A stretch of 64,000 nt of DNA from Competibacter_A sp002352125 (GTDB taxonomy: Bacteria > Pseudomonadota > Gammaproteobacteria > Competibacterales > Competibacteraceae): NCBI GenBank assembly GCA_035441325.1, contig DAOROA010000014.1:1-64000 (forward strand), written 5' to 3'. The notes beneath the pieces were generated by a model. That model did no database searches and was not told the origin of the DNA. It worked only from the letters and a program-made list of their open reading frames with translations. Shown one piece after another: positions 15,023 to 23,448 of this stretch (position 1 is the first letter of the stretch; the number at the start of each line of letters is the position of its first letter). A program made the position numbers and the translations under genes.

Positions 15023-17482
15023 ATGGAACCGAAACCCGCCCGCGCCGAACCGCTCGCCGGCAAACTTCAACGCATCGAGGATTTGGCCGAGAAACTCGTT
15101 TATATCAAATGGAGCCGGGAATTTTTCGTATTGCTGCAGCGCGCGGTGCAAGAACTGCTGAATTTGGCTCGTCCGCAGCCTGAGCACCAAAAGATCGTGG
15201 CGCTGGCCGAACGGCTCGAACAGCAGCTTGGCGAGTGTCTGGATAAAGGCGAATTGCCCAAAGGCGAGCAGCGGGAAAAGCTGATCGCGGTCGTGGATGC
15301 GCTTTGCCGGGCGGTGCCACCCCCCGGAAGTGGTACCCCTGTCCAACCGACCGAATTGCTCACCACGCCTTTATTTTCCAAGTGGGAAGCAGGCGAATGG
15401 TTTCCTCCGATAACTGCCTCGAAAACAAGCTTGGAGACAACGGCTTGGTTGGTAGGGCCGGAATCTATGCGCGAACTGGCTCACAAACTCGGGCAGCGGG
15501 GCGGTTTCCAGGTGCGGCTTTGTTCCGGTTTACCCGAGGTCCGCAAACTGTTAGCCGAATCGCAACAACCGGTCGCCCTCATCGTCGACTTGGACCATTC
15601 GGGCGACAGCCAAACGACCCTGCAGCAAATCGCTACCCTGCGCCAGATATTGACGCCGGACGCACCGATTCTCTTTGTGGCTGATCGCGGCGACATCACT
15701 GCCCGGATCGATGCAGTGGAAGCGGGTGGAGCCGGTTATTTCACGAAACCGGTGGACGTTCCGATGCTGCTGGAGGCATTGGACGAGCGGGTTTTGAAGC
15801 ACGATCACCGCATTCTGATCGTCGATGATACCCTGGCCTCCGCCCGCGAGATCGCTCGCTGGCTGGATAGCCGGGGCTTGGTGACGCAAGTGCTTCCCCA
15901 GCCTCTCCAGATTCTGCAAGCGCTCTACAACTTCCGTCCCAGCCTGTTGATCGTGAGCCTGGACTTGAAAGAAACCGACGGGCTAACGCTGACCCAAGCT
16001 ATTCAGCAACACGAGCTGTTCCAGGAAATGCCCCTGATCTTGTTATCGGCGCAGACCGATATCGGCCAGCGCTTGTCTGCCGCAGGTTTGGGTGGCGAGG
16101 CGCTACTGGGTAAGCCATTGAACGCGGAACTGTTGTTCGCGGCCGTCGCCAAACGGTTGCGGCAAGGGCGCGGCTTGTATCGCAAGTTTAGCCAACTCAG
16201 CAATCGGGACACCGTGAGCGGCTTGTACAATCGGCCTTACTTTCTCGCCCATCTGGAACGCGTGCTGGTCGCCGCCACCGCTAATGCTCAAGCCGTCGCG
16301 GTGATGTTGGTTACGTTGGATAACTTGCGCATCGTCGAGAGCCAGGACGTAGCTGCGGCCGACGAAATTGTCGAACAAGCCGCTAAACGCCTGCAAGCTA
16401 CGCTGGGAGTCGATCCGATCACGGCCCGGTTCGGCGATGCCGTTTTTGCGGTCCTGCTGGGCTTCGCCAGCCAGGAATCGCTGCTCGCCACCGCGCGCGT
16501 CGTGCAAGCCAGCCTGGAAACGGAGCCCTACCGGCTCGGCAGCGGCGATACCCAACTGCGTACCAGCATCGGTATCAGCATCGCCGGCTCTTCCAAGCAG
16601 GAAGCCGCTTTGTTGATCCAGCAAGCCGATCTGGCCTGCGGTATGGCACGGGACAGCAAAGATACCCGGATCCATGTCCATCACCACCAGAGCGCCGACC
16701 AGAGTGCGGATAGCCCGCAGCAGCGCAAGCTGCTGGAGGAAATTCGTGAAGCCGTACAGCAGCAGCGGATGAATCTGCTGTTCCAGCCGATCGTTAGCCT
16801 GCGCGGCGATACCACCGAGCGCTACGAAGTTTTGTTGCGAATGCGCAATCGCGAGGGCTGGGAATTACTGCCGGAAACCGTGTTCACCTTAGTCAAACGC
16901 CACCGGATCGGTATGGTGCTCGACCGTTGGGTCATCGCTCATTCCATCCGAATGTTGCGCGAGCGGCGCGCGCACGGCCAATCGGTGGTCCTGTTTATCA
17001 ACATCTCTCCCACTATTCTGCAGGACGAAGAGCTATTGAACTGGCTAAAGGGTGGCCTGCAAAAGACCGATGTATCGGCCGCCAGCCTGGTATTCGAGAT
17101 CGCGGAAACCACCGCTGAAGTGAACAAACAGATGCTGTTGCCGTTCCTGAAACGGCTTAAAGAGCTGGGTTGCAGGCTTTCCCTGGACCATTTCAGCGGC
17201 CACGAACGGGCGCAAGCGCTCGTCCAGTATCTGCAAATTGATTACGTCAAGCTGGAAAGCCATTTCACCCAGAACCTGCTCAGCGACAAAACGCGCCAGC
17301 AAGAACTCGGCCTGTTGGTTCGCGATTTGGCCGCTCTAGGCGCGAACGTCATCCTAACGGGAGTCGAGGATGCTACGATCTTGCCGGTATTGTGGGCGTG
17401 CGGCATCGATTATGTGCAGGGTTTTCTCTTGCAGCGCCCACATACCGACATGAGCTACAACTTCGAGCACATGGTTTTGTAA
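15023..17482 (+). CDS. Dual-receiver, degenerate GGDEF-EAL protein (FimX-like)
   Basis: This is an 819-residue cytoplasmic protein. An N-terminal helical region (about 1-130) is followed by two receiver-like domains (about 140-260 and 265-385), a GGDEF-like domain (about 395-545) and an EAL-like domain (about 570-815). The GGDEF site reads RFGDAVFAVLL instead of RxGGDEF. The EAL motif reads EVLLRM, and the catalytic DDFGTG loop reads DHFSGH. Both catalytic centres therefore look dead, as in FimX, which only binds c-di-GMP. The second receiver has Ser where the phosphoacceptor Asp is usual. ATG 15023 follows AGAAGG. ampD follows 6 bases downstream. Confidence 0.85.
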   Translation: MEPKPARAEPLAGKLQRIEDLAEKLVYIKWSREFFVLLQRAVQELLNLARPQPEHQKIVALAERLEQQLGECLDKGELPKGEQREKLIAVVDALCRAVPPPGSGTPVQPTELLTTPLFSKWEAGEWFPPITASKTSLETTAWLVGPESMRELAHKLGQRGGFQVRLCSGLPEVRKLLAESQQPVALIVDLDHSGDSQTTLQQIATLRQILTPDAPILFVADRGDITARIDAVEAGGAGYFTKPVDVPMLLEALDERVLKHDHRILIVDDTLASAREIARWLDSRGLVTQVLPQPLQILQALYNFRPSLLIVSLDLKETDGLTLTQAIQQHELFQEMPLILLSAQTDIGQRLSAAGLGGEALLGKPLNAELLFAAVAKRLRQGRGLYRKFSQLSNRDTVSGLYNRPYFLAHLERVLVAATANAQAVAVMLVTLDNLRIVESQDVAAADEIVEQAAKRLQATLGVDPITARFGDAVFAVLLGFASQESLLATARVVQASLETEPYRLGSGDTQLRTSIGISIAGSSKQEAALLIQQADLACGMARDSKDTRIHVHHHQSADQSADSPQQRKLLEEIREAVQQQRMNLLFQPIVSLRGDTTERYEVLLRMRNREGWELLPETVFTLVKRHRIGMVLDRWVIAHSIRMLRERRAHGQSVVLFINISPTILQDEELLNWLKGGLQKTDVSAASLVFEIAETTAEVNKQMLLPFLKRLKELGCRLSLDHFSGHERAQALVQYLQIDYVKLESHFTQNLLSDKTRQQELGLLVRDLAALGANVILTGVEDATILPVLWACGIDYVQGFLLQRPHTDMSYNFEHMVL

Positions 17483-17488
17483 CCGGCG

Positions 17489-18049
17489 ATGCGGATCGAT
17501 CCGGCGACAGGGTTGTTGGACGCGGCCGAGTATCGACCCTCGCCCAACTGCGACGACCGGCCGGCCGGCTCGGCGGTGGATTTGATCGTCGTCCACGGCA
17601 TCAGCCTGCCGCCCGGCGAATTTGGCGGACCTTGGATCGACGCGCTGTTCGCCAATGCGCTCGATCCGGCCGCACATCCGTATTTCCAGCAAATCGCCGG
17701 GATGCGGGTATCGGCGCATTTGCTCGTCCGCCGGGACGGCGAAATGGTGCAGTACGTACCGTTTCATCGCCGGGCTTGGCACGCTGGCGAATCGGTTTAC
17801 GCCGGCCGCCATCGCTGCAACGATTTCGGCGTCGGAATCGAACTGGAAGGCACCGACCAGTTGCCCTACGACGACCGCCAGTATTTGCATCTGGCGGCAG
17901 TCGTCGCGGCGCTGCGGGTCGCTTATCCTGCGATTCGGCCCGACCGGCTGGTCGGCCATTCCGATATCGCCCCAGGCCGCAAGACCGATCCGGGGCCAGC
18001 GTTCGACTGGAAGCGGTTGCATCGGCTGCTGGCGGAATCGCACCGTTAA
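17489..18049 (+). CDS. ampD: 1,6-anhydro-N-acetylmuramyl-L-alanine amidase AmpD
   Basis: AmpD is the cytoplasmic zinc amidase that removes the peptide from anhydromuropeptides during cell-wall recycling. The 186 residues, without signal peptide, show the zinc-ligand motifs IVVHGISLPPGEFGG, the catalytic region CNDFGVGIELEGTD, and VGHSDIAPGRKTDPGPAFDW, which contains the C-terminal His and Asp ligands. No AmpG or AmpR is adjacent. The stop overlaps that of the convergent nitronate monooxygenase gene. Confidence 0.95.
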   Translation: MRIDPATGLLDAAEYRPSPNCDDRPAGSAVDLIVVHGISLPPGEFGGPWIDALFANALDPAAHPYFQQIAGMRVSAHLLVRRDGEMVQYVPFHRRAWHAGESVYAGRHRCNDFGVGIELEGTDQLPYDDRQYLHLAAVVAALRVAYPAIRPDRLVGHSDIAPGRKTDPGPAFDWKRLHRLLAESHR

Positions 18050-19197
18050 ATAACGGAAGCGAGATCGAAAATCGCTTCCTGCGGCGGTTCTCGCCCGGCT
18101 GGTTCCGGCGACGCCGGTTCCGGTTTTTCGCCGCTTCCCAGCAGCGCGGTGACCTGCTTCGCCCAAGCTGCGACCAATTCGGCTGCGGGGCGGAATTCGC
18201 ACAGATGACAGCCCTGGCCGGCCCACAAGGCCATGAAATCGGTCGTACCCCGTTCGGCGGCGGCTTGCCTCAGTTCCTGGGTTAGGAATAGTTGCGACGG
18301 AAAACTGGGTAGTTCGGCTTCGTGCGCGCGCAATTCGTCGGCCAGCCGATTGCGCAGGACTCGACCGCAACGGCCGGTGAAAACCCGGCTCAAGATCGTG
18401 GCGATTTCGCTACCCTGGGTCAATAAGGCCTTGTAAGCGGGATGGGCGCCGCTTTCCGGGCAGGCCAGGAACGCGGTGCCCATTTGCGCGCCGGCCGCAC
18501 CCAATACCCGCGCGGCGACGATGCCGCGCCCGTCCATGATGCCGCCGGCGGCGACGATGGGAACCCGGACGTGTTTAGTCAGCAGCGGCACTAGCGTCAG
18601 GGTGCCGACCAAACCTTGTTCGGGATGGCCGATGAAGGTTGCGCGGTGACCACCTGCCTCGGCGCCTTGGGCGACGATGAAATCTACGCCGCTCTCTTCC
18701 AGCACGATCGCTTCCAGCAGATGGGTGGCGGTACCCAAGACCGCGATTCCGGCGTCTCGCAGCAATTCCAGGCACACGGCGTCCGGCACGCCGAAGATCA
18801 AACTCAGCGCCGGTACCTTTTCGTCCAGCACCACGTCCAGTTGCTCGACGAAATCGGGCGGTGCCGGCAACGCGACGGTTTCTGGCGGCAGTCCCAGCTC
18901 GGCGCGGTACGGCGCCAGCAGTTCGCGAGCGCGGGCGATACGGTCGTCGTCGGCTTTGGCGGGTGCGTTGGCCGCCAAGCTGACGGCGAACGGCCGGTCG
19001 GTCAGTGTGCGCACCTCGGCGATGGCTTCCCGCAACTGTTCCGGTCGCAGGTAACCTCCCGCCAGCGATCCGAGGCCGCCCGCGTTGGAGACCGCCGCCG
19101 CCAATTGCGGCGTACCGGGGCCGCCGGTCATGGGCGCTTGAATGATCGGATAGCGGATGCCGAGTCGTTCGGTCAGTGCGGTGTTAGGCCAGTTCAT
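18046..19197 (-). CDS. Nitronate monooxygenase
   Basis: This FMN-dependent TIM-barrel enzyme (383 residues) oxidises alkyl nitronates. Motifs are IQAPMTGGPGTPQLAAAVSNAGGLGSL in the N-terminal phosphate-binding part, FIVAQGAEAGGHRATF with the GxEAGGH signature, PIVAAGGIMDGRG and AQMGTAFLACPESGAHPAYK. The last 30 residues form a Pro/Glu-rich tail not usual in the family. The physiological substrate could be propionate 3-nitronate, but this is not shown by the sequence. Confidence 0.9.
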   Translation of the reverse strand: MNWPNTALTERLGIRYPIIQAPMTGGPGTPQLAAAVSNAGGLGSLAGGYLRPEQLREAIAEVRTLTDRPFAVSLAANAPAKADDDRIARARELLAPYRAELGLPPETVALPAPPDFVEQLDVVLDEKVPALSLIFGVPDAVCLELLRDAGIAVLGTATHLLEAIVLEESGVDFIVAQGAEAGGHRATFIGHPEQGLVGTLTLVPLLTKHVRVPIVAAGGIMDGRGIVAARVLGAAGAQMGTAFLACPESGAHPAYKALLTQGSEIATILSRVFTGRCGRVLRNRLADELRAHEAELPSFPSQLFLTQELRQAAAERGTTDFMALWAGQGCHLCEFRPAAELVAAWAKQVTALLGSGEKPEPASPEPAGREPPQEAIFDLASVI

Positions 19198-19289
19198 GTC
19201 GATTTGGAATCCGTGGCTGAGGCATTGAAGAAAAAAGCTTTCGGGCGCTTGCCCTTGGGAAGGGCCGGCAGCGGCGCGGCCGCCTTGTC

Positions 19290-20021
19290 CTATCCATCGC
19301 CCAATAGCCGCTGGACGATATAACCGGCCAGTAGGATACCGAACAGCGCCGGCATATAGGAAATCGTGCCGTTCACCGCCCGGGGCCGGCCGGGCTCGTC
19401 ACCGCCGGCCGGCCGGTGAGGCAGGGGAGGGCGGCGCGGTTCGTCGCTGTAGATCACCGGGTAATTCAGCGGCGCGTCCAATTCCCGCAAGCGCCGGCGC
19501 AACTCGCGGGCCAGCGGACACATTTGGGTCTGACTCAATTGCGCGACCCGTACCCGGCTCACGTCCAGGCAGTTGCCCGCGCCCAGCGCGGAGATCACCG
19601 GCACGCCATGCCGATGACAGGCCGCGACCAGCGCCGCTTTGCAGGCGATGCTGTCGATGCAGTCCGCGATATAGCTATAAGGGGCGGCAGCGACTAGCGT
19701 TTCGGCCGCTTCCGGCCGGAGAAATTCGCCGATCATGCTCAACTCGATGGCCGGGTCGATATCGCGCAACCGCTCCGCCATCACCTCGACTTTGGGCCGA
19801 TCCAGCGTCGAGTGTAGCGCCAGCAACTGCCGGTTGAGATTGGAGGGCGATACGACGTCGTGATCCAGCAGGGTCAGGCGGCCGATGCCGGCACGACCCA
19901 AGGCTTCGGCCGTATAACCGCCGACTCCACCCAAGCCGGCCACCAGAACGTGCGCCGCCCGCAGCCGGGCCAAGCCTTCGGTTCCGATCAGGATTTCAGT
20001 GCGGGCCTGCGGGTACGGCAT
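19290..20021 (-). CDS. tcdA: tRNA threonylcarbamoyladenosine dehydratase TcdA-like
   Basis: This is an E1-like (ThiF/MoeB superfamily) ATPase that cyclises t6A37 in tRNA. The 243 residues have the nucleotide-binding GLGGVGGYTAEALGRAGIGRLTLLDHD motif near residue 30, the SNLNRQLLALHSTLDRPK segment, and ADCIDSIACKAALVAACHRHGVPVISALGAGN. The C-terminus ends with a hydrophobic helix (FGILLAGYIVQRLLG), also typical of CsdL/TcdA. It overlaps tatD by about 26 bases, indicating coupling. Confidence 0.9.
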   Translation of the reverse strand: MPYPQARTEILIGTEGLARLRAAHVLVAGLGGVGGYTAEALGRAGIGRLTLLDHDVVSPSNLNRQLLALHSTLDRPKVEVMAERLRDIDPAIELSMIGEFLRPEAAETLVAAAPYSYIADCIDSIACKAALVAACHRHGVPVISALGAGNCLDVSRVRVAQLSQTQMCPLARELRRRLRELDAPLNYPVIYSDEPRRPPLPHRPAGGDEPGRPRAVNGTISYMPALFGILLAGYIVQRLLGDG

Positions 20022-20787
20022 CGGGCAGTTTGAACAGCCGGCGGGCGTTGGCGGCCGTCGCGGCGGCGATTTCGGCCGGGTCGGCGTTACGCAGCGCGGC
20101 GACGCAGGCCAGCACCTCCGCCAGATAGGCCGGCTCGTTGCGCTGGCCGGGGTGCGCGCTCGGCGGTTGGTCGGGAGCGTCGGTTTCCAGCAGGAAACCG
20201 TCCAGCGGCAGGACTTTCATCAAGCCGCGCAGCCGGGTGGCGCGCTCGTAAGTCAACGGTCCGCCGAAGCTGAGCAGGATACCCAAATCCAGCAGCCGTC
20301 GGGCCTGATCCACGCTGCCGGAAAAGCTGTGCACCATGCCGCGCACGCCCGCGAAGCGCCGCACCAGCTTGATGACGTGATCGACCGCATGGCGGGCGTG
20401 GATGACCACCGGCAAATCGTGGCGGCGAGCCAAGCGCAATTGCCCGGCGAAATATTCCGCCTGAAGGTCGGGATCGAGGTTGGGGAGGTAGTGATCCAGC
20501 CCGCACTCGCCGATGGCCACCGGCCGTTCCTGCATCAGCCAGTCGGCCAGTTGATCCAGATGTTCCGGACGATGCTCGGCGAGCCAAACCGGATGCAGGC
20601 CATAGCTGGGATACAAGCCAGGATAGCTCGCCGCGACCGTTTTCAGTTTCGGCCACAGCCGGGCGCTGACCGCCGCCAGCACCTGGGCCTCCACTCCCGC
20701 GGCCCGCGCCCGCTGGTAAGCGGCGTCGCGGTCGGCGTCGAAGCCGGCGTCGTCGAAATGGGTATGGCTATCGATCAGCGCGAACAC
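19996..20787 (-). CDS. TatD-family metal-dependent hydrolase
   Basis: This is a TIM-barrel hydrolase of the TatD DNase family with about 263 residues. Metal ligands are visible in LIDSHTHFD (N-terminal HxH), IGECGLDHYLP (Glu), VIHARHAVD (His), and LLETDAPDQPP (Asp), with HSFSGS between. Family members have 3'-5' exonuclease or D-aminoacyl-tRNA deacylase activity. The start is uncertain: GTG 20787 is chosen, and an in-frame TTG at 20793 adds two residues. It lies between araC and tcdA on one strand. Confidence 0.9.
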   Translation of the reverse strand: MFALIDSHTHFDDAGFDADRDAAYQRARAAGVEAQVLAAVSARLWPKLKTVAASYPGLYPSYGLHPVWLAEHRPEHLDQLADWLMQERPVAIGECGLDHYLPNLDPDLQAEYFAGQLRLARRHDLPVVIHARHAVDHVIKLVRRFAGVRGMVHSFSGSVDQARRLLDLGILLSFGGPLTYERATRLRGLMKVLPLDGFLLETDAPDQPPSAHPGQRNEPAYLAEVLACVAALRNADPAEIAAATAANARRLFKLPDAVPAGPH

Positions 20788-20799
20788 GGGCAAAGCGTC

Positions 20800-21567
20800 T
20801 CAGGCGATGACGATTCGCACGTTGGCGGCGCGGCCGAACACGGAGGACGGGGTGATGCCGAACATATTGCGGAACGCGCGGCTAAAGTGCGAGGAATCGG
20901 CAAAACCCGCCCCTAGAGCCGCTTCGGTCAAGGTATCGCCCTGGGCGATCAAAGCCGCTACCACTCGCATCCGGTGCCACTGGCGGAAGCGCCGGATCGG
21001 CACGCCGACTTCCTCCTTGAACAGATGCACCAAGCGGGTCGGCGACAGGTTGACGTGCTCGGCCAGTTCGTTCATCGAATAGCTGTGGGTCAAGTCCTCT
21101 TTCATCAGTTGGATCGCCCGCTGAATCCGGCTGTCCAGCGGCTGCTGGCGGGTTTCCGGGTTCGGCGGCGGAATCAAGCGGTCGAGCAGATCGTGAATCG
21201 CCGCAGCGTCCAGTTCGCGTTCCCAAGCCTCGCGCAGCGCGGCCAGCACCTCTTTCTCGCCGATCAGTCCATAGAGGCACTGCCATTCGCCGTCGAGCAT
21301 GGCGTCTTGAATCGCCCTGTAGTCTTCGCTTTCCGGTTCGACGAACAGAATCGCCATGATGGCGCCGCCGACCTGGACTTCGTGGAGACAACCCGGCGGC
21401 ACCAGCACGCTTCGACATTCCCGCCAGATGCTGCTTTCGCTCTCCAGCACCCGAAACGATTTGTCGATCCCGGCGCACAGCGCGGCGGAACCGAGCCGGT
21501 GCTCGGAGATATCCGGCAGATGACCCATGAAAAAACCGCGATTTTGCCAAATATACAGCTTGCTCAA
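20800..21567 (-). CDS. AraC-family transcriptional regulator
   Basis: This 255-residue regulator starts at TTG 21567, chosen because AGAAGG lies eight bases upstream and the N-terminus LYIWQNRGFFMG matches relatives. An N-terminal cupin-like region is followed by two helix-turn-helix motifs (about 165-250: MNELAEHVNLSPTRLVHLFKEE and LTEAALGAGFADSSHFSRAFRN). It is divergent from a GMC oxidoreductase and precedes tatD by a few bases. Control of the oxidoreductase is a reasonable inference. The effector is unknown. Confidence 0.88.
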   Translation of the reverse strand: MSKLYIWQNRGFFMGHLPDISEHRLGSAALCAGIDKSFRVLESESSIWRECRSVLVPPGCLHEVQVGGAIMAILFVEPESEDYRAIQDAMLDGEWQCLYGLIGEKEVLAALREAWERELDAAAIHDLLDRLIPPPNPETRQQPLDSRIQRAIQLMKEDLTHSYSMNELAEHVNLSPTRLVHLFKEEVGVPIRRFRQWHRMRVVAALIAQGDTLTEAALGAGFADSSHFSRAFRNMFGITPSSVFGRAANVRIVIA

Positions 21568-21700
21568 GATCGTGCCTTCTCGGTGTGGTTTCGAGGGAGG
21601 ACACCGCTCGCTCCTTTCGAGCGAACGATTGACTACCTTACGCCGGTCGACGGCGCTATGGCCAACAATCACGAAAGTGTAGTGCCCCCGCGCGCCGCTA

Positions 21701-21740
21701 ACCAGTTTCGACAAATTGCCACCATTTTCGACAAGCTCCG
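21701..21740. promoter_or_regulatory. Phased 20-bp direct repeats (candidate AraC operator)
   Basis: Two abutting 20-base units share 15 positions, including ACCA and the uninterrupted core TTTCGACAA (21706-21714 and 21726-21734). Exactly 20 bases lie between the cores, about two helical turns. AraC-type regulators commonly bind two such direct repeats. The site sits in the araC/GMC divergent spacer, 95 bases ahead of the GMC start. Confidence 0.45.
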
Positions 21741-21834
21741 TTCCGGCGAAGTCATTAGTCTTGCCGGATTCGCGATCAAGATTTTTGTCGCTCGCCAACG
21801 ACCGTCCGGCCTACCGGGCACAGGATTTGGAACC

Positions 21835-23448
21835 ATGTACGATTACATCATCATCGGCGCCGGTTCGGCCGGTTGCGTGCTGGCCAATCGCCTGTCCACC
21901 GACCCAAACCAACAAGTCTGTTTGCTGGAAGCCGGCCCCGAGGACAGCAGCCCATGGATTCGCATTCCGGTGGGTATCTTCTTCATGGTGCGCAGCAAGA
22001 CCTTGAACTGGCGCTATACCACCGAGCCGCAACCGCAACTCTACCGGCGCCGGCTGTTCTGGCCGCGCGGCAAAACCTTGGGCGGCAGCAGCTCCAGCAA
22101 TGCCATGGTCTACACCCGCGGCCATCGCTGGGACTATGACCGTTGGGCGGAACTGGGCAATTCGGGTTGGGGTTATGCCGACCTGCTGCCGTTGTTCAAG
22201 CGCAACCAGCATCAGGAGCGCGGCCCGTCCGGCTACCACGGGACGGGCGGACCTCTCAACGTCGCCGACTTGCGCCAGCGAAGCGAAATCAGCGCGGTGT
22301 TCGTCCGTGCCGCCGGAGAAACCGGTTACCGGATCAGCGACGATTTCAACGGCGCCGACCAGGAAGGCATCGGCTTCTACCAAGTTACGCAAAAGGATGG
22401 CCGGCGGTGCAGCAGCGCCCGCGCTTATCTGCAACCGGCACGCTCGCGCCCGAATCTGACGATCATTACCAATGCCCTAGCCAGCCGGATACGGTTCGAC
22501 GGCAAACGGGCGGCCGGCGTGGCCTATCTTGCCCGCGATGGCCAGCAGGTCGAACTGCAAGCGCGGCGGGAGGTCTTGCTGTCCGGCGGAACGATCAATT
22601 CGCCGCAGTTGCTCATGCTCTCCGGCGTCGGGCCTCGCGCCGAACTGGAGCGGCACGGTATCCCGCTGGTGCACGATTTGCCTGGCGTCGGCCAGAACCT
22701 GCAAGATCATCTGGACGTGATCGTCGCCCACCGGGACCGGCGGCGGGCGTCCTACGGTTTTGCGCTGTCGTTCTTGCCGCGCCTGCTGGCCAGCATCGTC
22801 GAATATCTCCGCCACGGGCGCGGTTTTCTCACCAGCAACCTGGCCGAAGCCGGCGGTTTCGCTAAATCCGACCCCGCGCTGCCGTTGCCCAATCTGCAAT
22901 ATCACCTGACCTCGACCATTCTCGACGATCACGGCCGGCGGATCTGGCATGGTTACGGCTATTCGCTGCACGTCTGCGATCTGCGTCCCAAGAGCCGCGG
23001 CTATCTTGCCCTGAAAAGCGCCGATCCGCGCGATCCGCCGCTGATCCAGCCCAACTATTTGAGCCATCCGGACGATTTGGAAGCGCTGTTGGCCGGGGTG
23101 AAAGCTTGCCGTCAGATTCTGGCGGCGCGCGTTTTCGACGGCTATCGCGGCGAGGAATTGTTCCCCGGCGAAGCGGTGCAAACCGACGACGAACTGCGAG
23201 AATTTATCCGTCGCCGGGCCGAGACCATTTACCACCCGGTCGGTACCTGCAAGATGGGGCGCGATCCGCTGGCGGTGGTCGACGACCGATTGCGGGTGCA
23301 CGGTCTGAGCGGGTTGCGAGTGGTGGATGCGTCGATCATGCCGACCCTGATCGGCGGCAACACCAACGCTCCGACCATGATTATCGGAGAGAAAGCGGCG
23401 GACTTGATTCTGGCCGAACGGAACGATGCGGTTGCTAGGGCAGCCTAG
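21835..23448 (+). CDS. GMC-family FAD-dependent oxidoreductase
   Basis: This is a 537-residue choline/alcohol-dehydrogenase-like flavoenzyme. The FAD-binding dinucleotide motif GAGSAGCVLANRLS is at residues 8-21, WPRGKTLGGSSSSNAMVYTRG is GMC signature 1, and GGTINSPQLLMLSGVG is signature 2. The C-terminal YHPVGTCKMG and GGNTNAPTMIIGEKAAD carry the catalytic His/Asn. It resembles AlkJ/BetA-type dehydrogenases, but the alcohol is not predictable. The in-frame open sequence back to 20974 is antisense to araC and non-coding. Its stop overlaps the convergent 1147-residue gene. Confidence 0.93.
   Translation: MYDYIIIGAGSAGCVLANRLSTDPNQQVCLLEAGPEDSSPWIRIPVGIFFMVRSKTLNWRYTTEPQPQLYRRRLFWPRGKTLGGSSSSNAMVYTRGHRWDYDRWAELGNSGWGYADLLPLFKRNQHQERGPSGYHGTGGPLNVADLRQRSEISAVFVRAAGETGYRISDDFNGADQEGIGFYQVTQKDGRRCSSARAYLQPARSRPNLTIITNALASRIRFDGKRAAGVAYLARDGQQVELQARREVLLSGGTINSPQLLMLSGVGPRAELERHGIPLVHDLPGVGQNLQDHLDVIVAHRDRRRASYGFALSFLPRLLASIVEYLRHGRGFLTSNLAEAGGFAKSDPALPLPNLQYHLTSTILDDHGRRIWHGYGYSLHVCDLRPKSRGYLALKSADPRDPPLIQPNYLSHPDDLEALLAGVKACRQILAARVFDGYRGEELFPGEAVQTDDELREFIRRRAETIYHPVGTCKMGRDPLAVVDDRLRVHGLSGLRVVDASIMPTLIGGNTNAPTMIIGEKAADLILAERNDAVARAA

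Noticed and set aside
20974..21834. In-frame extension ahead of the GMC oxidoreductase giving an 824-residue protein
   Set aside because: The extension is antisense to the AraC gene and shows no domain. ATG 21835 starts the canonical FAD motif.
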